From assembly GCA_033977485.1 (NCBI GenBank), contig CM066998.1, positions 28,583,501-28,647,500 on the forward strand: a DNA stretch of 64,000 nt, given 5' to 3'. The translations under genes were made by a program, and so were the position numbers. This DNA comes from Hydrangea macrophylla (taxonomy: Eukaryota > Streptophyta > Magnoliopsida > Cornales > Hydrangeaceae). This document shows, one piece after another, positions 21,110 to 31,605 of this stretch (positions are counted from its first letter, which is position 1; each line of letters begins with the position of its first letter). The notes below the pieces were generated by a model. The model searched no databases, had not been told where the DNA came from, and saw only the letters and a list, made by a program, of their open reading frames with translations.

Positions 21110-24100
21110 ATGGCTCCTAAGACTGCTCCGGCCACCACTAAAGGCAAGAAGACTTTCGTTGATGCTCCTCCCCCACAAAACCGATGCAGGGAGGTTAGGG
21201 CTTTGGCCAAAGCTCACGCCGCTGACATATCTACTGAATACCTCACCCCCTACAGTTCCTCCGACGGTTCTCCCGTCGCACCAGGCTTAGGCGCGGCGTT
21301 TCTTGGCCACCCTCCGGCGGCTTTTCTTCCTTTCTTCTCTCCCGTAGGAAACGAATCATTCCTACAAGTCCCTACTCATTGGACCAAGGTCCAGACTGCT
21401 AACCAGCCAATTCGAGGATGGCCGACACCCGCCGCTGATTGGGACAAGTGGGTAACTAGGGTTTCGGCCTCTAAGGCCGCTGTCTGGAAGCAAACGGGCA
21501 TCTATGATGCAATCATGCTTAGCCGGTCACGGATCGAGATAGACCGGCCTCTCCTTCTCTCTGCCTTACTATTCTGGTCCTCATCTTGCAACGGCTTTCT
21601 TTTCCGCTGTGGACCAATGGCTCCCACCGTCAAGGACATTAGTTATCTGCTCGGCCTCCGTCCCCACGGACAAGAGATCATTCCCGGGCTTAATGTTGGG
21701 ACGGCCAGCTTTGCCTATCCTCAACAAGAAGTTGTACGGGACGGGGCCGTTTTTCATAGGCCGATTACAGCCTTTGGAGGCTTTCTCTCCGCTTGCATTG
21801 GGGCAGATGACACGGAGGTGTCCGACGCAGAACATACTGCCTTCATCATCTACTGGCTCAATAAATATCTCTTCTGCTCAGCCAGCCAAGCCATCACTAA
21901 AGAATACACAACCCTGGCCTTGGCTCTTACATCGGGGCAGCCTTTGGCCATGGCTACGCTGGTCTGGGCGCACCTGGTCAGAGGTATAACGGATTTCGTT
22001 CATTCGGGCTTCAGTGCTGGTGGGAGCCCGATGTGGATACTGCAATTGTGGCTTCACTCGTACTTTCCTGAATTCTAACCCACCATCACTCCCTTGGCCG
22101 ACGTTCCAATCTCCGCTGTTCAATTCATGAACGTATCTCCTTCTTTACACTCTTTTGAAGAGTGTTTTACTTTCTTTTACCAGGGTTGCTCCCTTCGGGA
22201 CGTCAATCTCTTCACCCCATTCTTTTCCCTTCAATTCTCTTTTTTTCTTCAGCTTTCCAATAACCCTTCCAACTGGGGTTCGGGCACCCAGTCTACTTAT
22301 AATGAAATTTTTTCTAGCTACTTAGTAGCTAGAGACATTATTTTTAGCCCAAGCATCCCGTCGGCCAACAATAAATGCGGGGCCGAGTACTACTTTGCTC
22401 CTCTATATGCCCGCCAATTCGGGCTTACTCAACTCGTGCCCGTTCCTCCTGGCATCACCGTCAACGTTGACTGGGTTGAACGTGGCCTTATTGTTAATGA
22501 CGGGCAGGTGAAAAAGATAACAGAGAGGTCCGACCGGCTCAAAGCCGCGTTCAACTTTACACCCTTCTCTGCCCGGCCCATAGTATCAGACGAGTTCACC
22601 CAGTGGTGGGGTGAACGGGCACGTCATATATTTTCACGCCCCGTGGCTGCAGCCCTTACTGCCTTTACTGCTTCTCCAGCCATTGAGGCCGACGCTCCAG
22701 TTCCAACAGCCGCTCCCATCAGGCGCAAACAAGTCGCCAAGAGACCGGCTCGCAAACCAACTCCGGGCAGGGGTCCATCTCAAAAGAAACAAAAAACAAC
22801 ACCGGCCTCTGTTCAGGTTTGCTCTTCCCTTTGCTTTGTTGATTAAGACCGAATTCCTGTCATTCAGTATTAATCATTCTATTTTATTTTAATAGCTTGC
22901 TGACGAAGACTCGGGAGAGGATCTACTTCCAAATCCCGCTCAGACTCTTCCTCCAACTCTCCCTACATCACCGGCCTCCACAACGGCTTATCTAGAGCGA
23001 GTGGCCGTACGGGTGATGCCACTTCACATCGTGCCTCCTCTAACTCCTTCAAGCGGAGACGAGGACCTTGCTGCCTCCATCCAAGCTCCGAAGCAAGTCG
23101 TCCTCTCTTCCAGTATCGAGGATTTGGCCGATGCTGGAGCTACCGTCGAAGCTGCTGCGGACGAGGTAGACCAAGCCGTCCCTGTTGAAACTGAAGCATC
23201 CACCGGACAAGAAGAAACTACCCCGGCCATCGGATCTCCTGTTCCCACCATAATAGAACCAGTAGTGGCCGAGGTCAGTCCTCCTGAAACATCTGCCACA
23301 GAGGCTGGAGCTGAGGTCCCGCAGCCAACGGTGGCTTTGACTAGTCCTGAGACGGAGACCGGTCTCCCTTCTTCCCCACAGCCAACACCTTCTCAACCAA
23401 GTGAGGCCGATATTTGCGCAGCGATCTCGGCCTCCCTTAGTCCTCACCCCCAGGTATTGCACCATATCGCAAAGTACGTTCTTTCTTGAACTTATATCAT
23501 TTTTCAAAGACCATTCCTGACCGTATTTCTATTGAACAGGGCGATCCCACAGGTCCAGTGCCCATCATCCCCTTCGACGATTTTTTCTCGGGCCTGGACC
23601 TAGGAGCTTTTGACCTTGGCCCCCTCGAGCCCGAAGCAGTCTCACCTTCCATCCTTCAACAAGCCAAGGACCTGCTCTTCGGGCTTGCTGACCAAGAACT
23701 TTCCAATCTTCCTGCTGCGGCTGACGTTGACACCGCTTTGAACACACTCATGGCCGATCCTTCTCTTTCAGACGGGCAGCTGTCATTACTTGTGGAGATC
23801 AAAGAAAGACTTCCTAGCGTCCGTCTTATGGATAGAACGGCCTCGAAAATTCAAGCGGATGCAGAACTTCATTTAGGCTCCCGTCAGAAAGCATTGAAGT
23901 TCTTGGAAGGGGCCAGAGCCAAGTTCGAAGCGGGAAAAGCCTCCCGTGCTCAGGTTCTAGCCAGGGGTACTTGGCTGCAGAACCGAATTGCTGTACTGAA
24001 AACTCAACTCGCCCAATGTGAGGCCGAGGTTGTTACCAACAACGCCTCCATTGGGAAAATTGATGAGGCATTATCTTTACTTGGTGGCGACGCCCAGAAG

Positions 24101-24241
24101 TGCAGCGATCAACTACAAACCAGCGTCCCCCTATCTCGGGCTTGGGCCCAAAAGCTAGAGAGGGCCAAGAGGGACCGGTCTGGAGCCGTCAAGACCTGGG
24201 AAGACTTGAAGGCTAAGCTTAGGAATTTTGAGTCGGCCTAG
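21110..24241 (+). CDS. Plant mobile domain (PMD) protein carried antisense by Tat element
   Basis: Three exons: 21110-22816, 22896-23453 and 23540-24241. Both introns are GT-AG and phase 0, and all three exons stay in one frame. About 987 residues. The N-terminal 400 residues match the PMD/aminotransferase-like fold: RPLLLSALLFW, then MAPTVKDISYLLGLRPHG, then FIIYWLNKYLF and KEYTTLALAL. A basic linker (KKQKTTPAS) leads to a Pro/Glu/Thr-rich acidic region, then an Ala/Lys/Glu-rich C-terminus that looks coiled-coil (LGSRQKALKFLEGARAKFE). One in-frame TAA (22076-22078) interrupts the PMD; the same frame resumes PTITPLADVP. PMD proteins include Arabidopsis MAIN/MAIL1, nuclear silencing factors, and occur in plant transposons. 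Role here is unproven, perhaps countering silencing. It may be a pseudogene because of the TAA. Confidence 0.8.
22817..22895 (+). other. Intron 1 of PMD gene (predicted)
   Basis: CAG|GTTTGC ... TTTTAATAG|CTTGCT. The phase is 0 on both sides, and the frame that had been closing at 22846 reopens in the downstream exon. Confidence 0.75.
23454..23539 (+). other. Intron 2 of PMD gene (predicted)
   Basis: CCCCAG|GTATTGC ... TTGAACAG|GGCGAT, phase 0. It removes the stop at 23487-23489 and joins the acidic region to the coiled-coil exon. Confidence 0.78.
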
Positions 24242-24330
24242 AGGCCGACTCCTCTTTTGTACTTATTTTTTATTCATATATATTTGTAAGTAAGCTGTGC
24301 TCAGCCTTATCAATACAAACATCATTTTTG

Positions 24331-25869
24331 TTACTCGGGCTCGGGGTCGTAATTAATGAGTTGGTCGTATTCTAACCCTGGATTTGGTTTATAGTTCAAA
24401 TCAATAGTTTCCCACATAGTAGGGTAATAAGACTTCAAGTATTGACCATTTATTAATCTAGGATGAATACCTCCATCCATATCCCGCAATCTGTAAGCAC
24501 CACCATTCTTGACTTGATGTATAACTAACGGACCCTCCCAGTTGACCGACCATTTCCTGTACCGATTATCCTTGTCCCCGATAGGTAACACGGCCTTCCA
24601 TACCAAGTCTTCTGTACTAAAGGACTTTGCTTTTACCCTCTTGTTATACGCTCAGGCGGCCCGCTGCTTCTGCACTTTTAACGAGTCTAAGGCCATGAGC
24701 CTCGTTTCATCAAGTCCTTCCAACTCAGCTATCATAGCCTCTGTGTAATCTGCGGGCTCAAGCTGGTTCTGTAAAGCTCTCCTGGCCGATCGGACGGTGA
24801 CTTCCATTGGTAACATAGCGTCGTGCCCGTAAGTTAACATGAATGGTGTTACTCCGGTGCTGGACCTCTTAGACGTCCGATAGGCCCACAGTGCCTCAGA
24901 CAACAACTTGTCCCATTCCCTAGGGTTCTCATCGATCATCTTCTCAACGATCCCCTTAAGAATCTTGTTGGTTGACTCGGCCTGGACGTTAGCTTGAGCA
25001 TAGTATGGGGTAGAATTGAAAATTTTAATCCCTCTGCTCTCCGCAAAAGCGGTTGTCTCGGCCCCTGTGAACACAGACCCTTGGTCGGCCGTTATGGTTT
25101 CTGGCAGGCCGAATCGATGTATGATGTGTTCTTCAATGAATTTTATCACGGTGGCCTGGGTTACCGTCTTACATGGTATGGCCTCGGCCCACTTAGTGAA
25201 GTAATCCGTCGCCACTATAATGAAACAGTGTTGGCCTGATGATGGTGGCAAGACTTTGCCAATTAAATCCATAGCCCACCCTCTGAACGGCCATGGCTTT
25301 ATTATTGGTTGGAGCTCCTTAGCCGGTACATGCTGGATCGGGCCATGCTTCTGACACGCTTGGCATCCCTTTGCATAGCTGATACAATCCTTCAGCATGC
25401 CTGGCCAATAATAGTTATACCTTCTCAACAACCATTTCATTTTTGTACTGGCCTGATGAGCCCCACAAATCCCTTCATGCACCTCGGCCATCACCTGCAT
25501 GGCCTGTTTCTTGCCTAAACACCTCAAAATCACGTCGTCACCGATGGGCTTTTTAAACAACTCTCCATCGAGTATCACAAATCGGACCGCGAACAGTCTA
25601 AATTTCCGGTCTACCCTGACATTTGGGTGATTCAGGTACTCGATGATAGGCCCTCTCCAGTCGTCCTCCTCCATCAAGACCGAATTGGTACTAGCGTACC
25701 AACCTCTTCTTGCGACGGAAGGCAGTGATCGGACATGAACCGTGATAACTTGGTCTTCCAAAACCTTTATAGAAGACGAGGCCGATCCTGTCTTAGCCAG
25801 CTTATCGGCCTCGGTATTCGTAGACCTAGGGATATAACTCACGCTAATATCATCAAACTCGTTCATGAG
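24331..25869 (-). pseudogene. Tat integrase
   Basis: The integrase inserts element cDNA into chromosomes. Zinc-binding HHCC region: EVHEGICGAHQAS and GCQACQKHG. The DDE core shows Asp in AMDLIGKV, Asp in ITADQGSVF and Glu in QAESTNKILKG, so the catalytic triad is intact. The C-terminal GPLVIHQV...AYRLRDMDGG...LKSYYP fold continues to the stop at 24331. A TGA at 24652-24654 (consistent with CGA to TGA at a CpG) splits core from C-terminus, and the TAG at 25870-25872 separates it from RNase H. Its stop lies 89 bp from the stop of the convergent PMD gene. Confidence 0.92.
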
Positions 25870-26268
25870 CTACGTGGCGACAGAGTGAAACGGGCATAAT
25901 TCCCAACTTTTTATTTGGAACTCTCCTGATATCTGCCCGATCACCAGCCCTAAGTCTCCCTTTATGTGTACGGACGATGCCCCCAACTCAAGGAGTATCT
26001 CTAGTCCGATAATTAATGCTTCGTATTCGGCCTGATTGTTTGTGCACTTGAAATTGAGCCGAAATGACATTTTTGTCTTCTTATATTTGGGTGATACAAT
26101 GACCACACCTGTCCCAGTACCCTCTGCGCTCTTGGACCCATCAAAGATCAATGTCCATGGGACCAAGGAAGTGTTTAATACTTTAGGTGCTGGTAGCAAC
26201 TCTCCCAGATCAGTTGGATCTGGGTGATCAGCCAAGAAATTGGCTATGGCCTGGCCTTTAACCGATTG
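25870..26268 (-). pseudogene. Tat archaeal-type second RNase H (aRNH)
   Basis: Motifs WTLIFDGSKSAEGTGTGVVIV (catalytic Asp in FDGS), NNQAEYEALIIGLEILLELG (catalytic Glu) and HIKGDLGLVIGQISGEF (catalytic Asp). This dual-RNase-H layout, with aRNH between the ordinary RNase H and integrase, is a known Tat-lineage character and is thought to refine RNA removal during cDNA synthesis. It is bounded by in-frame TAG codons at 26269-26271 and 25870-25872; sequence on both sides is in the same frame. Confidence 0.9.
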
Positions 26269-27873
26269 CTATGATCGGTATTGGATGGCAAATTCCATCA
26301 GGGCCAAGGTCCATTTTCCAATTCGGCCTCTCATGATTGGTCTTGACAACATATATTTTATCACATCGGTTTGACATATAATATAAGTAGAAACGGGCAA
26401 CATATACGTTCTTAACTTCTGTGATGAAAAATACAATGCCAAGCATAATTTCTCAATCGGCGCATAGCGCTGCTCGATTGGAGTTAATATTCTGCTTAAG
26501 TAATAAACGGCTTGCTCATTTCCTTGCTCATTATCCTGAGCTAACATACTTCCTATAGAGCAGTCAGAAGCCGATATATACAATTTAAGGTACCTACCCT
26601 TCTTGGGTGGCATTAAAACTGGGGAAGTTGACAAATATTGCTTAATTCCCTCAAAGGCCTGTTGATGGCTGTCTTCCCACTTGAATTCTTCATCGGTCTT
26701 GATCTTCAATAGTGGTGTCCATACTTGGGTCTTTCCTGCACAGTTGGAGATGAATCTTCTCAGGAAATTAATCTGCCCGAGCAGCCTTTGAAGCTCTTTC
26801 TTATTGGCTGGTGGCTTTGCTGCCTGTATTGCCCGAGACTTGTTCTTGTCCACCTCTATCCCTCTTTGATGCACCAGGAATCCTAAGAAGTTCCCTGCCG
26901 AGACACCGAAAGCACATTTGAGAGGGTTCATTTTTAGTTTGTGAGCCCGCATTCTTTCAAACGCCTTCTCTAAGTCTCTCAAGTGATCGGCGTTGTCGCC
27001 CGATTTTACGACCACATCATCAATGTAAACCTCCATGAAATGCCCGATCATATCATGGAAAATTGAATTCATCGCCCTCTGATATGTGGCTCCAGTGTTC
27101 TTTAGTCCGAAAGGCATAACAACCCATTCAAAGGTTCCAATTGCCCCCGGGCACCGGAAAGCTGTCTTCGGAACGTCCTGCTCAGCAATGTAAATCTGGT
27201 TGTACCCTGAGTGCCCGTCCATAAAGGACAAAATTTTATGTTTGGCGGCCGAATCAATCAACTGATCGGCCATAGGCATAGGGTACTCGTCTTTTGGGGT
27301 AGCTAGGTTTAGATTTCTGAAATCAATACAGACTCTCAGCTTACCATTTTTCTTTACCACTGGGACTACATTCGATACCCATTCCACGTACCTGGCTGTC
27401 CAAATGAAGCCAGCTCCCAAAAGTCTCTCAATTTCTTCTTTTACCTTCATCGTGACTTCAGGTGACATGCGCCGTGGGAGCTGTTTAAACGGCCTAAAAC
27501 CCAGTTTAATTGGCAAACGGTGCTCCACCAATTCTCTGGATAGTCCGGGCATCTCATCGTAATCCCAAGCAAAGCAATCCTTGTATTTGTGCAAGAGAGC
27601 AATGATATCGGCCTGAAACCGCGGTTCAAGCACCTGACTCACATATGTGGGTTTGTGCTCTCCTTCATTACCCAGGTTGACCTCCAATAGTGGATCCTGC
27701 ACGTCGGCCTTCAAGTCATCAAGCTTAGCTGTGGCCGTTTCGAGTTCATCCATCTGAATCTCTTCCTCTATTGGCGTTTCTTCTTCATAGATACAATCGG
27801 CTAGATTTATCATTCCGTCCACAGGGCCGATCTCTAATCTCCTATCGGCCAAATATGCGCACCATCTGGCCAT
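26269..27873 (-). pseudogene. Tat reverse transcriptase and RNase H
   Basis: A 534-codon open frame. RT motifs are GFIWTARYVEWVSNVVPVVK, LRVCIDFRNLN, FMDGHSGYNQI, FRCPGAIGTFEWVVMPFGLKN and the catalytic EVYIDDVVVKS. RNase H follows (LYISASDCSIGSMLAQ, YYLSRILTPIEQRYAPIEK). Its catalytic sites look mostly retained. The frame is open about 15 codons above the ATG and overlaps the end of the protease frame. In Ogre relatives an intron separates protease from RT, so 27873-27905 may be a comparable junction. The frame stops at a TAG (26269) before aRNH. Confidence 0.93.
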
Positions 27874-27904
27874 GCTGGCCTTAAGGGCCAGCTGTCTTTT
27901 AACT

Positions 27905-28609
27905 TCAATTGGTCATGGATCCATCGAAGTCTTCTTGTTCATTAATCTCTATCGGCCTTGACTCTTCTGTCCGACTTAGATTGTGATAACCAAGCTTTAA
28001 ATTTGGTAGAATTTCTTTACGGAATGTGGCTGCATTTGGTCTGCCCAGTTTGCCGCATCCTAGTAACTTGACAGGTCCGATATCATCTTCGTATAATACT
28101 GCATCGGCTGTCTGTACCCGGGCAACGAATGGCTTCGTATCAGCCCCAACCACTTCCACTTCGTCATCTCTCCAAAAGATCAACAATTGATGGAGAGTGA
28201 AAGGGATGCAGTAATTGGGATGGATCCAATCACGGCCAAGCAACGCGTTGTACGCGGCCGATGTCTCAACGATGAAAAAAGCTGTCATGGCCGTTTGGGT
28301 TCCAACCGTCAGCTCCAGAGGCAAGATGCCCTTTATCTTAGATGGTGTGCCCGTGAAGCTCTGAACATTCATCTCGGTCGGAATCAGTTCCGACTCAGAT
28401 TTTTGAAGAATCCTCAGGTGCTGAGACATTTGATAGGTAGGTTTTTCGAAAACCACCTTGACTGGCCCCGCTGGTTTCAGCCCCTCTTCAGTTTGGATCC
28501 CTTTCGGCCTCAAGATGGTTATCTTAGGCCGATCGGTTTGTATATCGGTAGCGTCCACGTTCTTGCTCGTAGCCTCTACCACCCTGGGTCTGACGGTCTC
28601 TCCACCACC
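27905..28609 (-). pseudogene. Tat protease region lacking its catalytic Asp motif
   Basis: ELTVGTQTAMTAFFIVETSA followed by YNALLGRDWIH is the C-terminal half of a Tat retropepsin. In relatives, the segment before KSESELIPTE carries D-G/S-G-A with the active-site Asp plus about 30 flanking residues. Here MSQHLR runs directly into ILQKSESELIPTE without it, near 28400-28430. That looks like an in-frame deletion, which would abolish polyprotein processing. The region is in the same frame as the upstream Gag (TAG between them at 28610-28612). Confidence 0.75.
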
Positions 28610-30970
28610 CTAAGACAAACTTTCTATTATCGCCAACTCCTTGGTCTGGCCTTCTATTACGTCACCTTCAATGGCCGCTGGCTGATCCGGTTTGTCCATG
28701 AATGACATGGGAAGAGTAAACACCATGTTTGAGGATAGATTTTTCGGGATTGTTCCGAATTGAATTAGTGTATCATCCTCATCTTCATAATCATCGGCCT
28801 CCTCCATTGGATGGGCCGATGGCTCACACTTTTCTTGTTCAAAAAGTTTCTTTAAGCGCTCTGTGGCATGCATCGCCCCTTTGCCCGCTTTCTTGTCGAA
28901 AACGGGCTCATCTTCTTCCATGGCCGTTATCTGTTTGCCGGCCCTACGCTGCGGGGACCTTGGAGGATCCTGGACGTGACCCTTCGATTGCTGCCGTTCC
29001 CTCTCGGCCTGTCTCAGCCTCTGATACCTCTTCTTCTGAGACTTGCTGTATTGAGGCATCGCTGGAAATTTTGGATGCTCAGCTCTATACCATCTCCCAT
29101 CACTCACTCTTGGTGGGAGTATCATTCGGGAGCGAATGTCCGATGCTGCAACCCTTTGTGAGGCACTCATCGTGGGTCGTGATCGATATTCCCTTCCTTC
29201 CATATGACTCGAGCTAGGCATACCGCTTGCTGGCGGCGACTTCGGCTTCCACTCGAGCTTTACGCGTTCCTGTTTGGGCAAGGAAAGCCTCTCATGCACG
29301 GATCTTCTCGGGCTGCACTCTCGTCGTTCCTCAATTCTAGGCCTCTTGCTTGGGCTAGAGGCCCCTTTCTTGATATCGGCCTTGCACCTCGGACACAGGC
29401 CTTGTTCTATCAGCTCTAGTTAGTGTCGTAAATCTGCGATCAAATTATCTGTGGTTGATCGGGCTACCTCGACCTCAGCCTTTTGTTCTGCTTCCTTGCG
29501 TTCCTGGTATGTCCTCTGAAGCTCGTGAATAGTCACCTTCGGCCTATCAGTTCCTGAAACGGCAATTTGCTTCCCTTCCCTTTGCTTTGGGACCTTCTCG
29601 CTATCGGTCAAGTCTATCTTGACCCTTGGCCGTGTCAGCTTAGTCAAATCGGGCATTACCATATTGGTTCCAGTGATCTGTGGGAACGGATTCGCATCAA
29701 CTCCCATAGCTTTGTCCAAAAATTTGAACACTCCTTTCTCCACGTTCTCCTATATCACATTACGAAAAACAACGCAGTTATTAGTGGAATGTTTCCAGGA
29801 ATTATGCCACTTACAATATTCCTTATTTTTTATATCATCGGCCTTGGGGATCCGATGACCTTCACCTAGCCTGATCACTTTTTCAGCCAAAAGGGCATCA
29901 AAAATCTGATCGGCCATCGTTATGTCAAATGTGTAATTTTTTCCTGCCTCGAACGTCATTTTTTTAGCAGCGGCGTTATTATTGACCGGTTTGTTCAAGG
30001 CATTACACACAATAGGCCGCTTAGAGATTAGTTCGGCCATGTCGATTTCTGCCTCGAGGTCACAATCTGCTAGATGGACCTCGTAGTTGGGATCTTTGTA
30101 ATACGTTCCCTTAGAAGAATTCTTCTTTTCCTGTTCATCAAGTAGGATACGCTCGTAACGGGCGGCCCTTGAAGCCAGCTCGAATAAATCACGGAAATCA
30201 GTCCCTTCGAACTTTTTGCGAAGCTCGAAAGACATTCCGCCCATAGCCATCTTTGCGTATTCTTCCTCGGGCAATATTGTCTTACATCTATACTTAGCCT
30301 TCCTAAATCGGGCTATATATGTTTCAACGGTCTCTCCCACTAGTTGGAGCATCCTAGATAGATCTGCCAACGATATCTCGGGCTCAGTCCTATAAAACTG
30401 CCCATGAAACAATTCCTCCATTGCTGGCCAATTTCGTACTGTATTGGCCGGGAGATTGACATACCACAAAAATGCTATGCCCGTGAGCGAATTTGGAAAC
30501 AACCTTAGTTTTAAAGGGTCGCTATTGCCTGCATGGCCGCATTGCACAATGAATCGGCCTATGTGCTCTACCGTGGTATGCTCACTTTCCCCAGAGAATA
30601 GGGTAAAGTTCGGAACTTTATACCCTGGTGGGAAATTAACTTGGTCAATTTCGGGCGGGTAAGGCCGTCGGTATGTCGGCCTCTCCATCCTTCTCATGAA
30701 CGGGCCATACTCTTCATGTATGGCCTCCACCAACTCCTCCCTGTCAATAGGCTGCGCAATGGGTCGGGCATTCACCAAAGGTGGTGGTGGTGGTTGTTGG
30801 TTGTTATTGGCCTGACGAAGCCAAAAATCATCATTATTCCTTTGCCCCCCAGCAGCGTTACCTAGGGGCATCTGTTGACCGTTTACCTCTGGGTTTATTA
30901 GTGGGGGTGGCAACTGTTGATTATTATTGATCTGGTGGGTCCAAAACCCGCCATTGTTTCTTTGCCCCCA
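28610..30970 (-). pseudogene. gag: Tat Gag, main part
   Basis: One frame from about 30970 to 28610 with TAG at 29750-29752 and TAA at 29420-29422. Capsid motifs: LRLFPNSLTGIAFLWYVNLP, ELFHGQFYRTEPEISLADLS and ETVETYIARFRKAKYRC. The downstream part has EYCKWHNSWKHSTNNC, a Cys/His cluster of the plant Gag type, then CPRCKADIKK and a basic region. Proline/asparagine-rich sequence near 30790-30960 contains a duplicated block (GGQRNN-FW-Q-NNNQQPPPPL). Stops make a full-length Gag impossible. Confidence 0.88.
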
Positions 30971-31569
30971 GCAGCGCGAACTAGAGGTGGTGTACGGTCG
31001 AACTGGGTTTCAACACGGCCTCCTGTCTGGACAAAGCTTGGCGTCGCCGATCCACTGGGATCGATGATCACCACGCCACTGGCCGTTTCGTTATGTAATT
31101 CGGGCTTCTTGCCCGAGATGTTACCCTCCCTTAGGTTTGGACAGACATAGAGTGGGTCTTTTGGTTTGTCGGACTCAAGCGGCGTGCCAGAGCCCGATCC
31201 CGAGCCTGAGCCTGATCCCGAGGTATTTTGGTTGTTATTGGCCTGAAGAACAGCGCAAAGCTGTTGTATCTGAGTAGCCAGGGCGTCCAGCTTCACGTGG
31301 GTAACCCTAGTCTCCATGACCAACTCAGACTGTTCCCGGCGTATATCGGCCGTTTGCCTGACCACATTGTTGAGACCTGCCATTGACCCTATCAAGGTAT
31401 TATAGTCCTGCCTCAAGGGATCAACGGTGGCTCTCACGGTTTCCGAGATTGCTTCCATAGTAACGCCGCCGTCGTCCGGAGAATGACCAGTGCTTTCCTC
31501 CATAGGTGGATCAACGGCCGACTCGTCTTGGCCGTTTTTGCCGATCTGCTTATCCTTCTTTGGCGGCAT
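30898..31569 (-). pseudogene. Tat Gag N-terminal segment (frameshifted from capsid)
   Basis: A 223-codon frame starting MPPKKDKQIGKNG, 15 bases after the primer site. It contains a predicted helical stretch (DPLRQDYNTLIGSMAGLNNV), an (SG)n run and an acidic/proline tail. It leaves the Gag frame at about 30965, where five Cs replace the six found in the duplicated block at 30845. One lost base in a C-run explains the shift. Confidence 0.8.
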
Positions 31570-31584
31570 GACTTGACACTATGG

Positions 31585-31602
31585 GTCCCACCGGGCGTGC
31601 CA
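31585..31602 (-). promoter_or_regulatory. Tat primer-binding site
   Basis: The minus strand reads TGGCACGCCCGGTGGGAC just inside the 5' LTR. This form is usual for Tat/Ogre elements (reported as tRNA-Arg-like in Ogre). Confidence 0.75.
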
Positions 31603-31605
31603 AAA

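Noticed and set aside
23024..23507. Minus-strand frames opposite the PMD gene's middle exon
   Set aside because: The plus-strand frame is linked in phase to both neighbours by splice sites; the antisense frames are shadows.
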